64,000 bases of DNA, taken from the NCBI GenBank assembly GCA_024516155.1, contig JAJJXM010000012.1, positions 868,001 through 932,000 of the forward strand. Reading direction: 5' to 3'. Positions 47,350-59,850 of this stretch are shown in pieces. The stretch's first letter is position 1; every line of letters begins with the position of its first letter. This DNA is from Pyronema omphalodes. Taxonomy: Eukaryota > Ascomycota > Pezizomycetes > Pezizales > Pyronemataceae. The position numbers were made by a program, and so were the translations under genes. Under the pieces are notes generated by a model. That model was not told the DNA's origin. It was given only the letters and a program-made list of their open reading frames with translations, and did not search any database.

Positions 47350-49039
47350 TAGGTTCTGGAAGATGCCTGTGGAAGCTGTTTGCTAAACATATACCAAACG
47401 CAATTCCAGTACAGATACCGAAACCGACAGTTGTTTTTTGAAAGGATTTACCGAGTCTATTGTTATTATCAAAAAAGATTATCAAGCTACTATCGGAATA
47501 GCCATTTGTAGTACTGGCGGGAAATTGACTAACATACATACATCTTTTCATTTAAAATCCAGTTGATGATAATGAAACCAAATATAGATTGATATTCCGT
47601 AATCATGGGTGATTTAATAATTGAGAACGGGGATTATTATTTCAATTAAAATGGCCTACCATTGCTCAAGACAAAGCAAAGCTTTCTATTTCATCAACAG
47701 CAATACCCACGCAAGGCACTCTAACTAGGGAGACTATGGGATATGCAATGATATAAAAATACCCATCATCTCGGTTACCATCACCGGTATATATACATCA
47801 AGCAGGAGAATAGCAGTTCCATCTCTCGTATTCTAGCAATATCCCACAGCCCGGAATCATCGGATATGTTCCATATACCTACAGACCTGTTCCACACCTC
47901 ACTGAGACGTCGCACCAGGTGTGACGAAGAAGTATATATACTGAATCATCGCGTGATACTTGTCATACTTTCGATAGGGTTAGAGGCATACCCGGCCCGG
48001 TAGATCACGGGTGTCTACAGTGTTTTCCTGCATTGTGGCTGTTGTTGGGTATGTTTAGATATCGGATACGTAATTGTGATGTTGGTGAGCGGTAGGGGTG
48101 GAATATGGAGGTTCTGATTAAGGGAGGCTTCTCGAAGGAAATTTTAACAAATGCTTTATTATGTTTGTTTCGTGATAAATGATATCGAAGCCGAGCTTGA
48201 CAGCGTGGAAGCGCACAACTAGCATACGGGAAGTATTAGATAGACACCATCATCATAGAAATATTCTTCTTGAAACGACATTTATTTTCTCTGTGCATAG
48301 AAAAAACTGCGGGGTACATAGGTATGTACATATATAGAACACATATTTACGTCGCTTTCAATGGCACTAGCGATAAGCGACCTGGTGTCGCATCCCATTG
48401 GTCTACATTACGATTTCATAACTCGTGTTACCATTCCATAAGCCACAGCAGCGGTACCGGTATCCTGCGGATGAGACAGTACGGAGTACTTCGGACCTAT
48501 GAAAAAGAAAAGAAACCCCCAATGACACATTTTTCATTTCCATTTCTAAATCAAATAAGTTTGATACCATCGAAGTGTCTATGTGCGATTCAGTCGGTAT
48601 TCGTCTTATGGCATTTTGATGCGATGCGACGTATATACTTTGATCGTGAAGAAACGTGCATTGGAAATTTCTCAGTGTAACTCCACAAAGAGACTAGTAT
48701 TACTGCGCCTCATTGTCACTCGTGAGTCGGAATAAAGTTATGCAATGCCGACAAGAAAAAAAGAGAATCATAAACCAGGTGACTAGGTTTCAAACCATGG
48801 TCTTGGAAGAACACAAGAAATGTTAACCGAAAGTCGCCTCTGTTAACTGAAAGTAGTTGGAGATGAGAGAAGATGGGATGGCACAGACTATGAGTTAGAC
48901 TATTGTCGTGATATTCGAAGCTGAAGACTCGGCTTCACCTCGTATTTCGATGTAAGCTAAGACTTCCTGACGGAGGTCTCGAGTCCGAGTAGACATAGAG
49001 ATACGAAGATGTTGATAATTCGAAGTATTCAAAGAAAGC

Positions 49040-49046
49040 TATAAAG
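49040..49046 (+). promoter_or_regulatory. TATA box of the 49143 gene
   Basis: TATAAAG lies 97 bases before the ATG, with a CAAAGTC/CATCCTCATCC pyrimidine-rich leader in between. Confidence 0.5.
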
Positions 49047-49142
49047 ACAACCTCAAAGTCTTCCCAAAGTTTATCATCCTCATCCTCATCAGACATCAGC
49101 ATTCCAAAGCCTCACAACAGCAACAACATCACAAACACAACC

Positions 49143-49704
49143 ATGAAGTTCCTCCTCGCTCCTCTCATCTTCGTTTCCCTCCTCCCATCCGCCTTCGGAC
49201 TCCTCCTCCAATGCACCAACATGGTCCAAATCTACGAAGCCTATCCCGACTACTCCGGCAATGGTGGTAGCTGGGGTTTCATTTCCCGGGTAGTTCCTTC
49301 CTCTTAACTTCATAAACTCCTGCTAACTCCCCTCATAGTCCGCCGGTAAAACCACCAGTACTCTCTGCGTCGTTTCCTACCCCGCTTCTGCCGCTGGAAA
49401 AACCTGCCGTCTCCACTTCACTAACCCCTACTACGTCGACCAATCCGGATCCAAGCGCGGCCAGATCTTTTCTCTCGGCTCTCCCAACATTTCCGGTGCT
49501 ACTTTCAACTACAGAGGACCGGCTTACAGAGACAACCAGTTGGGAACTTTCACTAACGCTGCTGAGGGAGCGAGTGCATCTTGGGAGGGTGGAAATACTT
49601 TCCCTTGCCCCACTGGCTTGAAGGGTTATGAGGTTGTCCCCACTGGTGATAGCCAGTGGTTGGCTTGGGTCTTGCCCAATGGATTGTCTGTTGAGGTTTT
49701 GTAA
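49143..49704 (+). CDS. Small secreted protein, family not recognised
   Basis: Exons 49143-49289 and 49339-49704 (49-base intron, GTAGTT...ATAG) give 170 residues. A signal peptide (MKFLLAPLIFVSLLPSAFG) is followed by a compact beta-rich domain with four Cys in the mature part (QCTNM, TLCVVSYP, KTCRLHF, FPCPTG) that could form two disulphides. LCVVSYPA, KTCRLHF and a C-terminal region ending NGLSVEVL recall fungal secreted proteins with the But2-type C-terminal domain, but this is a weak likeness. It should be an extracellular protein; role unknown. Confidence 0.85.
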
Positions 49705-50181
49705 GCTTTTGGGCTTATGAGTTACGATTTCTGAGACATGAATCATATGGTAGACGATTTTGGTTATGAGGAGATGATTGGTAAATGTTTTTTGGTTTCA
49801 AGGAGGAATTTATGAGAGATTTGCATTTTTGGTTGGTAATTGGTAGTGGAGGAAAGTTTATGGCGATAGTAATGAGATTGATAAACCCTGATCTTCCGTC
49901 TTCATTCTCGTTGTGATTGTTTCTTGAGAGTACTTTAGAGATGGGTTAAGTTCAACTGCTTTCTGGATTGACAATCTAGGTCAAGGACAGTTTGGAATCC
50001 TGTAATATGTGGTTTCTATCCGTACACGAAGTAAAGGGAAAGTACACCCATTGCCTGATTGCTGATACCGAGTACGTTTTGATGATCCAAAGAGCATTGA
50101 TGTGCTTCTGCCGCACGGCAGTAGCAGCAGGTGCTTACCAAATATGTCTATATTCAATCAAAAACAACAACTTGTCATCAA

Positions 50182-50252
50182 GCTTCCGTGGTGAAATGGT
50201 ATCATAATTGCCTTCCAAGCAATTGGCTCGGGTTCGATTCCCGACGGATGCA
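50182..50252 (+). tRNA. tRNA-Gly (anticodon TCC), acceptor stem mismatch
   Basis: 71 bases. D arm GTGAAATGGTATCAT, anticodon stem ATTGC/GCAAT with loop CTTCCAA, T arm TCGGGTTCGATTCCCGA, discriminator A and a following T5 run are all normal. The acceptor stem GCTTCCG against CGGATGC has a T-T mismatch at the third pair, where fungal genes of this type have G-T or another pair. It may still be used, or be a slightly decayed copy. Confidence 0.85.
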
Positions 50253-51636
50253 TTCATTTTTATTTCGTTTTCTTTTCTCATCCCAGTCAAAGCCCTTTGA
50301 TTTCGCCAAATTTTCTCACCCAAGTCGCCAATTCCAACCGTCAATAGTTGAAAATGCATTTTGTTATCCATTTTCATCTAGCCTGCCGATGCAATTTCAC
50401 GGCACAGAAGACCACAATATCTCAGCTCGTATCAATGCGTACAAGGAAAAGACCTTCGAATGCCACTCTCATTCAACCGAATTCAGCATAATTATTGTCT
50501 TTCTTTTCCGTCAATATCTAGATTATCTGTGGTTAAGAACTTTTCGTCACATCAAAAGCGCACATTAGGCGTCACTGCGGCGTCATTTTCATTTAAGCAC
50601 TTCATGTAGACAATTATTAATAGCCGAGCAAAACGGCTAATGAAGCGCGTACCCAAACACGTGAGAATTGTCAGATCATGAATGTACGTAGGTATTGAAT
50701 GCTTTCTTAATATCGAAATTGTTCGCAAAATATGCAAGTCTGACAACTTAATTTAATCACAGAAGGTTGCTGCCTACGCATACGACCCGCTGCCTAGATT
50801 TGTCTTATATAGGCTATGGAATTTGTTATTTCAGAATCCTTCTATATATGTTATGTATGTAAAACCGTTCGGACGTTTGAATGTTCAGATCACATGTGGA
50901 TTTGGTTGAGAACGTTTCATCGGTGGTCCTGAAATTTGCCTTATGAGATTTAGATCTCGATTTGTTTGTAGGAACTAGTCTTCCGAATAGCCTTGCTTGG
51001 TGCAACAGAAAAGAGGCTATTGAGATGTTTCAGATTTGAAAATAGGAGTAAAAATGGTGGGACGAACCCGAGGATCCCGTGGCTGATCGAAGCTTGAGAT
51101 GTCAGATGTCTCGGTTCTCTAGGTTTCCTGGGTTTCTTAAGCCCCCAGGCGGCACTGGAACTAAGAAAAGACGCGTATATGCGCGCGGTCTAATTAACCG
51201 GTGTGAAGTTTGCGAACGCCTATAGAGGGCTGGGGTGGAGCGGATGGACATTCTTTTTCGTCCATCCCAACATTCCGAATTCCGGTAGCGAACACCAAAG
51301 CGGTAGGTGACGCGACAACAGAATTATAGAATTTTATCCAAAGGATTCCATACAATCCTTCATAAATATCGATGTTTTATCTGAAGTGGCAGGGACGAAA
51401 ATAAGACGATGGCATATCAGCTGTATCCGCCGCGGCTAGTGAGACATTGACCAATCAGGTGTAGTTCTGCCCTACTGCGGTTGTGTAACGGATCCGCCCG
51501 CACTTGAGTAGCGCCAATAGCATTCGTGGCAGGATGAAGCTTCATCAAATATTCTAGCCAATGGTTACATCCAGGTACCTGAATAAAAATATCGCCTCGC
51601 CACAAGCTTAAAATTCAGGAGTACGAAAACCTGGGT

Positions 51637-51643
51637 TATAAAA
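51637..51643 (+). promoter_or_regulatory. TATA box of the 51748 gene
   Basis: TATAAAA lies about 105 bases upstream of the split start codon; CAACATCAAGACCATCAAAA-type leader sequence follows. Confidence 0.5.
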
Positions 51644-51747
51644 ACGCTTCGATTCCTAGGTACATGGACCGACGATCAATTCCCTCCAAATTCTCTAGCT
51701 TCCAACAATTCAACATCAAGACCATCAAAAACTCACATAACGACATC

Positions 51748-52390
51748 AGTATGTTACCAACTAAAGCCAAAAACGAACCCTCCAACTAATCCTGATAGTG
51801 CAACTCTCATCTTTCATCATCGTTCTCGCAGGCATCGCTCCTGCTCTTGCAGCACCAATTCTCGACCAGTTACTACAATCCGCTGCATCCCCTCTATCAT
51901 CCATCAGCGTACTACCAACCAGTGTCCGCAAGGCATTAATTTCTTCCGACGATACCGCCGCACTCTCCTTCCTTCAACCAAACTCACCGGCGCCTCAAAA
52001 GAGCAGCGGAACCTTCACCACCGCTTCCGCCCAGCAAGAGGATCCACTTCCCTACGCCTTCTATTGCGAGAATCCGAACTTTGATGGATCCTGTCAGTAT
52101 GGAGTCATGACCAGAGAGTCTTTATTGCAATGTTTCCCTGTCTCGGAGAACTTGAATGATAAGATTTCGAGTTACAGGGTTGGTCAGGGTTGCTGTGGTT
52201 TCTATCGTAATGGTGGTTGTGATGATAGATTGTTTACGGCTGATAGACGAAGTGATGCGTATGTACCCCCTATATTTCGCTAAGGTCTGAATGTTATGAA
52301 CTAATAGGGATTCGTTATAGGAAATTGGGGCCTGAGCATGATAACCAGATTTCTAGTTACAAGTGTAACTTTACTTGTGATGGATTATAG
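51748..52390 (+). CDS. Small secreted Cys-rich protein with a split start codon
   Basis: The reading frame MQLSSFIIVLAGIAPALA has GTG, not ATG, in genomic sequence. A consensus intron (GTATGT at 51749 to TAG at 51798, with a CTAATC branch) removes the bases before TG and joins the A at 51748, making ATG. Exons: 51748, 51799-52258 and 52321-52390, 176 residues. After the signal peptide and a pro-like region come two matching halves: FYCENPNFDGSCQYG...LNDKISSYRVG and FYRNGGCDDRLF...DNQISSYKC. This pattern of Cys, aromatic and (N)D(K/N)(Q/K)ISSY resembles the beta/gamma-crystallin-like fold seen in many fungal secreted proteins. It should be extracellular; function unknown. Confidence 0.82.
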
Positions 52391-53289
52391 TAGGATTGAT
52401 TAGTTATGACGGAGTTCGGTGTGTCTAGTTTCAAGCTGCATGGATAGGATGTTTGCTGTCTTTTTCGTAAAATTTATGTTTGTCTCGGATATCATTTATC
52501 AGTTTCCTGCCATTCTCGTTTCGTCAACGTATTCTGTACTTTCTACGTAAGCTACCACGTCCATATGATTTTGTATTAATAGACCTTATAATGCCTGCAT
52601 GGGTTTCTGTCGACATGAAACTGTATAACATGGACCATCCGGTGGTTCCGGGCTGAAAATACTCGGGTCCTATATTCCATTCCCGGTATTCCGTTGCTGA
52701 AACAGGGTTCATCCAACGCTGGTCCTTGCGAATTGCCGTTGCCATAGATGAAAATCAAAGATAATGAGATCCTGGAGTTTCAGACGAAGAGTGTAGGCTC
52801 TGTGATTTAGCTAAAACGTGCCGTCATTGGTAGTTTTTGATGGTCTGTAGTGTTCCGTCGGAGGATGCCCAGCCGGTATTCTAGATGCTGTGCATGATAT
52901 TACAAATTAACTACAACTTCGCGAGAATATTCGGATTTCACAGTTGAGTACCATGAACAGGTTGTGTATACAGTGAAAGTAACTGGTTTTACACTTCACA
53001 GTGAACTGCGGCTATTTATATGTCCGTCACATCTACTAGACCTATTTATCATCACAAAAGAAATTAAAAACTTATTAGTCTTGAGTATTTTACACAGTGG
53101 TATTGACTATTACTACACAAGCTACAATTCCAGATCAGATAGAAATACCGCGTCCATACATAATGCACCAGCTACCCAACTCTTAGTACACCGGTATCTT
53201 TATACCAAGATAAAAAGACAGAAGAAAATAGAAGACACCGATAAGCAACCCATATCATATGCTTCTCGGTCATTGACATGTACCCATTC
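52391..53289. other. Intergenic, nothing recognised
   Basis: Between the crystallin-like gene and the tandem array. No repeat or gene was recognised. Confidence 0.5.
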
Positions 53290-53378
53290 ACAAATCATCC
53301 CCAGCGTTGAAGTTGATTATATCCTCCATAGTTGGATTACACCTATCAAGATGCTCTAGATCGTATGCCTCGTCAGCA

Positions 53379-54870
53379 TCACCAACGACTCCCTCCAACG
53401 TCGTGGTGGTGTTGGTTTTCGTGCGACATACCGTAACCGAAACGGTAGTGGTCGGCATTATGGGCCTCCATAGTGAGACCCATGGGCATAGCCGCAGGAG
53501 TTGCGGACATCGGATCCGAGCTTGATGAGAAAGACACCGGGCGTGTGTTGCGCTTGCGCTTGTTGCTCGGCGGCTGGGCAGCGACTGCCTTGCGCTTCTT
53601 GCGGCGGCCCTGGGGCTCGTCCTCGTAACGTTCGTCGTCGTCGTCCCCCTCGTCGTTAACATCAGGGCCCACAGCGCAACCGATAGTAATACCCTGTTTC
53701 TAACCTCATGGTATGCCAATCGGAGCCGCTTGAGCTCCTTACCGTCGCGCTTCTTCTTTGCATTGTTGATTTGATTGTCGATAAATCGCTAAATAATGTT
53801 ATTAGAATTCAGATACGGATCAGATTGATGGAGTACTGACCTGCCGTATCTTTCTAGGATGATCGGCAACGATATCGTCCAGTGTAGTAGGTCGGCTCAT
53901 TCGGTACACCGACCCCTTGCACTTCTGCGTCGCTGTTAACTTGTTGAATCATCATGGGATTACAGTGGGAGGGATAGCTTACCCTCAAGACTTCGCAAAT
54001 GGTATCAAAACGGACCTTGAAGACATAGCCACCCACCGACTCGTCAGGTCCCTCGGTATGGATCTTCTTCAATGCAGGCTGGAATCTATGTCAGAATTTG
54101 TCAAAACTTCGGGAGTGCTCAACTTACCAGGAACTGGTCTGCGATCCGCAAGATTTCAGGCTTCTGGAGCCGGTGCTTCGAATGAGCCAAGGGAGTGGTG
54201 TCCGGCATGTTGAACACCGAGGATCCGTTACGGATTGACTCCATCAATCTCTCCCGAATCTGATCATCGGGAATAGGCAGAGAGTTGGTATTCTCACAAG
54301 CCTGGACCTTCCTGAATCTTATAGAAGTCCCGACAAACAACTTCTCTTCTTCTTCTTCGCGTTATTTATCTGATTATCGATAAACTGCTATATAATGTTA
54401 ATAATATCCAAGCACAGCTGATACGAATGGAGTTCTTACCTGCAGCACCTTTCTAGGATCAGCAACGATATCATCGAGCATGGTAGGGAAGTCGCAGTCT
54501 CTTCAATTCCCTTCCGTCCATCTTCTTTGAAGCTTCGTTGATTTGGTTATCAATAAAACGCTGAATAGCATCGGTAAGCTTTATCCGCACATAGGATTAA
54601 CGTAAGGAGTAACTTACTTGCCGCATCATTTAGCCATTCCAAGTGGAATTCCTTCATCCAATACTTCGATTATCGTGTGTAGGACTGCTTATACTATTGT
54701 TCGATTCATCACACTCCTTCTTGGCTTTGTTGATTTAGTTATCAATGAATCGCTAAACAGCATCAGTTGGCCCCCTCCATACGCGGATCCAATCCCGGGG
54801 AATACATACTACTCGTATTATGGTAGTGTCTCCAGAAGAGTTCCAAATTGCTTTTCACATCCTTTACATT
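53379..54870 (-). pseudogene. Array gene, copy 1: repeat-exon nuclear-type protein
   Basis: Exons recognised on the minus strand, 5' to 3': FIDNQIN-type exons (54740-54440), a long exon with RFRKVQACENTNSLPIPDD and HRLQKPEILRIADQFL (to about 54128), KKIHTEGPDESVGGYVFKVR (54072-53985), KCKGSVYRMSRPTTLDDIVAD (about 53940-53842), RFIDNQINNAKKKRDG (near 53790), and a last exon with an acidic stretch, a basic nuclear-localisation cluster (GRRKKRKAV, NKRKR) and stop at 53379. Exon joins have GTAAG-type donors. The protein family is unknown to me. The upstream exons look damaged (frame changes around a GAAGAAGAAGAAG run near 54345). This copy keeps the best 3' half of the three. Confidence 0.5.
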
Positions 54871-55741
54871 ATTGATTTTGGTATGCTCGGTGCATTACTG
54901 ATCCATAGTTGGATGATAGAGTCGTTGTTGATGATGGAGACGCGGTTGGTTGGTGAAGAAGAGGGGAAGGGTGCGGGATGGGAGAAGAAAAGTGCGGGCT
55001 GGGGGAGAACTAGTCCTTACCTTCCCCCTGTCAGATTCTTTTCAAAAACGTTTTAGGGGTCGAGATATGTTATGTTATTGGACACTTTGTAGTGTGAGTG
55101 ATCAGGATGAGTTGGACTCATATTTTCTTGGCAATGGCGCAGCGAGTTTATGTACATGAAGGAAGATTCTTGGAGAACTTTGCACATACATATGCAGCAG
55201 CGGCGGTGCTAGGGTTCAACAAAACTGCAACGACCACTCGTTCTAGATCAATCGCTAGATCACGCGCAAAATTATGCTACTCTTGATAATCGAAGAGACC
55301 TATTCTACAATCAAAGTATATTTTTCGAGAAAGAAAAAATGACAAGTGAATATAGTTCCAACTTAAGCATCCATCGACAATTATTTCCGGACCTTCTTTC
55401 TATCTTCTACTGCGTCCCAGTAGGATAACAAAATTTTGCAGTTGAATCAGGGTGCAAAATATCTCCCAAATAGGTCAATATCGGACGCAATGAGTGATGG
55501 TCTATGACTAGGGAAATACCATGGGTGCAGTGATAGTGTTAGTGCAAGTAATGATGGGAGGGGTTTAAGACTATATGTTTTATTGTTTATTACAAGATTG
55601 TTGTAAACCAAATCAGGAAGAAGAGCAGAGGTGCTCTTCAAACCGATCGGACAGGTTTACTCATTCCGGACATGTTATCTTCAAATATCTCAACTATTCA
55701 TCACAGAACACTCGATGCACAATTCTTGCAGGTTAAAATAA

Positions 55742-57150
55742 TTATATATTAAATTTACAATGTGTAATAGTGTCCTCCATATGCCTCATAAGCATCATCA
55801 GCATCACAACGGTGATGATGCTAGCTTTCATGTGACATACCGTAACTAATCGGTAGTGGTTAGCATTGTTGCTTTCTATTCTGATGTAAGGCCAAATGTT
55901 ATAGTCGCAGAAATTTCGGACATTTGATTCGAGTTTGATGAACACGACACCAGGTGTGTGCTTGTTGTTCATTAGCTGGGCAGTGACTGCCTTGCGCTTC
56001 TTCCGGCGGCCTTGGGGCTCGTCCTCGTAACGTTCCTCTTCATCGTCGTCCCCCGCGTCGTGAACATCGGCGCCCACAGCGCAACCGACTGAGATCCCCT
56101 GTTTCTAGTCTCGTGGTATGCTAGTCAGAGCCGCCTAAGCTCCTTACCGTCGCGCTTCTCCTTTGCATTGTTGATCTGATTATCGATAAACCGCTAAATA
56201 ATGTTAGTAGAATTCTAGCACGGATATGATTGATGGAGTACTCACCTGCCGTAACGGTATCTTTCTAGGATCGGCAACGATATCGTCCAATGTAGTAGAT
56301 CGGCTCATTCGGTAAACCGACCCCTTGCACTTCTGCGTCGTTGTTAGCTTGTCGGATCACTATAGGGATTACAGCGGAGAGGAAACTTACCCTCAGAACC
56401 TCACAAATGGTGTCGAAACGGACCTTGAAAACATAGCCACCCACCGACTCGTCAGGTCCCTTAGTATGGATCTTTTTTAATGCAGCCTGGAATTTGTATC
56501 AGTATCCGTCAGTACATTGAGAGTGTTCAACTTACCAGGAACTGGTCTGCGATCCGCAAGATTTCAGGCTTCTGGAGCCGGTGCTTCCAATGAGCCAAAG
56601 GAGTAATGTCCGGCATGTCGAATACCGAGGAGCCGTCGCGGATCGATTCGATCAATCTCTCCCGAATCTGATCATCGGGAATAGGCAGAGAGTTGGTATT
56701 CTCACAAGCCTGGACCTTCCTGAATCTTATAGAAGTCCCGACAAACAACTTCTCTTCTTCTTCGCGTTGTTTATCTGATTATCGATAAATCGCTAAACAA
56801 TGTTAATAATATCCAAGCACAGGTAATACGAATGGAGTTCTTACCTGCCACATCTTTCTAGGATCAGCAATGATATCATCGAGCATGGTAGGTAATTCGC
56901 AGTCTCTTCAATTCCTTTCCGTCCCTCTTCTTTGTAGCGTCATTGATTTGGTTATCAATAAAACGCTAAATAGCATCAGTAAGCTTCTCCGCAGATAAGC
57001 TTAACGTAAGGAGTAAATTACTTGCCGCATCTTTCCGCAATTCCCAGTGGGATTTCTTCATCCAATACTTCGACTATCGTGTAGTAGGCCTGCTTATACG
57101 ATAGACCGATTCATTGCACTCCTTTCTTTAGTGATGTAGTTATCAATAAC
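55742..57150 (-). pseudogene. Array gene, copy 2
   Basis: Same exon series as copy 1: KVQACENTNSLPIPDD (56748-56537), DESVGGYVFKVRFDTICEVL (about 56480-56390), KCKGSVYRMSRSTTLDDIVAD (about 56345-56245, with a 6-base insertion near its end), RFIDNQINNAKEKRDG (near 56190) and an acidic-basic last exon from 56077. After GRRKKRKAVTAQ the last exon differs in sequence from copy 1 (NNKHTPGVVFIKLESNVRNF) and runs into a different frame near the end, stopping at 55742. It shares with copy 1 the small deletion that fuses the FIDNQIN exon to the KVQACEN exon. Confidence 0.48.
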
Positions 57151-58279
57151 TCGCTAAACAGCATCAGTAGGCTCCCTCTGGAAAAGGAGCTGATTCGGGG
57201 GAATACTTACTACTCTTAACTCCAGAAGAATTCCAAGCTCCAGTTCAAATTGCTTTTCACATCCTTTGCATTGTTAATTTTTGTATGCTCGATGCATTAC
57301 TGATCCATAGTTGGATGATAGAGTCGTTGTTGATGATGGAGACGCGGTTGGTTGGTGAATAAGAGGGAAGAGGCGCGGGATGGGAGAAGAAAAGTGCGGG
57401 CTGGGGGAGAACTAGTCCTTACCTTCCCCCTGTCAGATTCTTTTCAAAAACGTTTTAGGGGTTGAGATATGTTATGTTATTGGACTCTTTATAGTGCGAG
57501 TGATCGGGATAAGTTGGACTCATGTTTTCTTGGCGATGGCGCAGCTAAGGAAGGTTCTGGTATATATGCGGCAGCGGTTTTCGATGCATATCGAGATACC
57601 TGTGTGCATAGTTCAGGCAACAGTACTGGAAATGCAAAGGAAAGGTAATGCAGTGCGTAATGTGGACCGAACAACTATGTAGATGACGGTGCGAGGATAC
57701 AAAAAAACTGCAACAACCACTTGGTTCAAATCAATCGCTAAATGACGCTCAACATTATTCTACTCTCCACGATCCAAGAGACCTAATCCACAATCAATGT
57801 GTATTTTTCGAGAAAGAGAAACGACAAGTACAGATAATTCCAACTTAAGCTTCCACCGACAATTATCTTCAGACCTTATTTCTATCTCTTACTGCGTCCC
57901 AGTAGGATAACAAAATGTTGCAGTTGAATCAGGGTGGAAAAATATCTCTCAAAAGGTCAATATCCAGCACTACGAGTGATGGTGTATGACTATGGAAATA
58001 CCATGGATGCAGTGTTAGTGTTGGTGCGAGTAAGGAATGATGAGGGAGGGGTGTAAAGACTATATGTTGTATTTGCCATTACGAGGTTGTTGCAAAACAA
58101 ATTAGGAAGAAAAGCAGAGGTGCACTTCAAGCCGATCGAACAGGTTTACTGTAATCACTCACTCTGGACATATCTTCTCCTCAAATATTTCAACTGTTCA
58201 TCACAAAACACTCTGTGCACAATTCTTGCAGGTTGAAAGGTTTAAACAATTATATATTTCATTTACAGTGTGTAATAGT

Positions 58280-59850
58280 ATCCTCTAATATGCCTCATAA
58301 GCATCATCAGCGTCGCCGACGGTAATGATGCTTGCTTTCATGTGACATACCGTAACTCAATCGGTAGCGGTTAGTATTGTTGCTTTCTATTCTCATGTAA
58401 GGCCAAATGTTATAGTCGCAGAAATTTCGGACATTTGATTCGAGCTTGATGGACACGACACCAGGTGTGTGCTTGTTGTTCATCGGCCGGGCAGTGACTG
58501 CCTTGCGCTTCTTACGGCGGCCCTGGGGCTCGTCCTCTTAACGTTCCTCTTCATCGTCGTCCCCCACGTCGTGGACATCGGTGCCCACAGCGCAACAGAC
58601 TGGAATACTGTACTTCTAGTCTCATAGTATGCCAGTCGGAGCCGCTTGAGCTCCTTACCGTCGCGCTTCTTCTTTGCATTATTTATTTGATTATCGATAA
58701 ATCGCTAAAGACTGTCAGTAGAATTCTAGCACGGATATGATTGGATGGAGTAGCTCACCTGCCGTATCTTTCTAGGATCGGCAACGATATCGTCTAGTGT
58801 AGTTGGTTAGCTCATTCGGTAGACCGATCCCTTGCACTTCTGCGTCGGCGTTAACTTATTGAAATACCATGGGATTACAGTGGAAAGGTTGAAACTTACC
58901 CCCAAGACTTCGCAAATGGTGTCGAAACGGACCTTGAAGACATAGCCGCCCACCGACTCGTCAGGTCCCTTGGTATGGATCTTCTTCAATGCAGCCTGGA
59001 ATTTATGTCAGGATCCGTCAAACCATAGAGAGTTTTCATCCTAGCTTACCAGGAAATGGTCTGCGATCCGCAAGATTTCTGGCTTCTGGAGCCGGTGCTT
59101 CCAATGAGCCAAGGGAGTGGTGTTCGGCATGTCGAACACCGAGGAGCCGTCACGGATTGATTCAATCAATCTCTCCCGAATCTGATCATCAGCAATAGGC
59201 AGGGAGTTGGTATCCTCGCAAGCCTGCACCTTCCTGAATCTGAGCGCATTGCCCACAAACAAGTTCTCCAACGCCCGGAGATCATCGATCTGATTATCGG
59301 CAAAGCTGTCGATGTATGTTGGATCCGATCCGTTCCTGGCATTTTCGGCAAGATCTTGACGACGATTCTGGCTGGTTATCAATATGCTAAAGAATGTTGG
59401 TGAGATTCAAGCGGATGGGATGGAACGGAGGACTTACTGACTGCAACTTTCTGAGATGCTGGGCAGATTCCAAGTGGAATTGTTTTATTTCTTTGATTAT
59501 CGAAAAATCACTAGACACCATGTATCAGTAAGCTTCATCTACTAATCGGCTCAATAAACCACTTAGGTACTTACCGATCTTTCTTATCCCAGCAACAATA
59601 TCATCAAGCACAGTAGTCCAGCTCATCCGATAAACCGACACCTTATACTTCTTCATTGCTTTCTTTATTCCGTTGCTATCATGAAATCTCTAAACAATAT
59701 AACTTCAGCGTCAGTAAGCTTTATTTTTTTTTAAACACATATCAGCTGCTCAAACTTCTAACGAATATACATAGCACACTTACATTCCGTATCTTCATGA
59801 TATCTTCCTTAACCTTCGTAGGTTTCCTTGGTCCGTAGTCGGATTTTCGT
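58280..59850 (-). pseudogene. Array gene, copy 3
   Basis: Keeps the fullest 5' half: an exon with KKYKVSVYRMSWTTVLDDIV (near 59660-59578), an exon with KQFHLESAQHLRKLQ (near 59510-59445), and a long exon (59382-59051) with a segment NARNGSDPTYIDSFADNQID missing from copies 1 and 2. The 3' half carries a stop in place of Arg in VYRMS-stop (TAA near 58810) and another in the acidic run (GDDDEER-stop, TAA near 58539). VSVYRMS-x-TT-LDDIVA occurs twice in this copy, so the gene itself was built by exon duplication. Confidence 0.5.

Larger units (their letters stand above)
49705..51747. other. Mostly gene-free; holds one tRNA
   Basis: Apart from the tRNA-Gly at 50182 and the TATA box at 51637, nothing was recognised. 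Short open frames on both strands around the tRNA have no coding character. Confidence 0.5.

Noticed and set aside
48270..48680. 136-codon + strand frame starting at TTG
   Set aside because: No ATG in a fitting place, no codon bias, no recognisable domain; probably chance.
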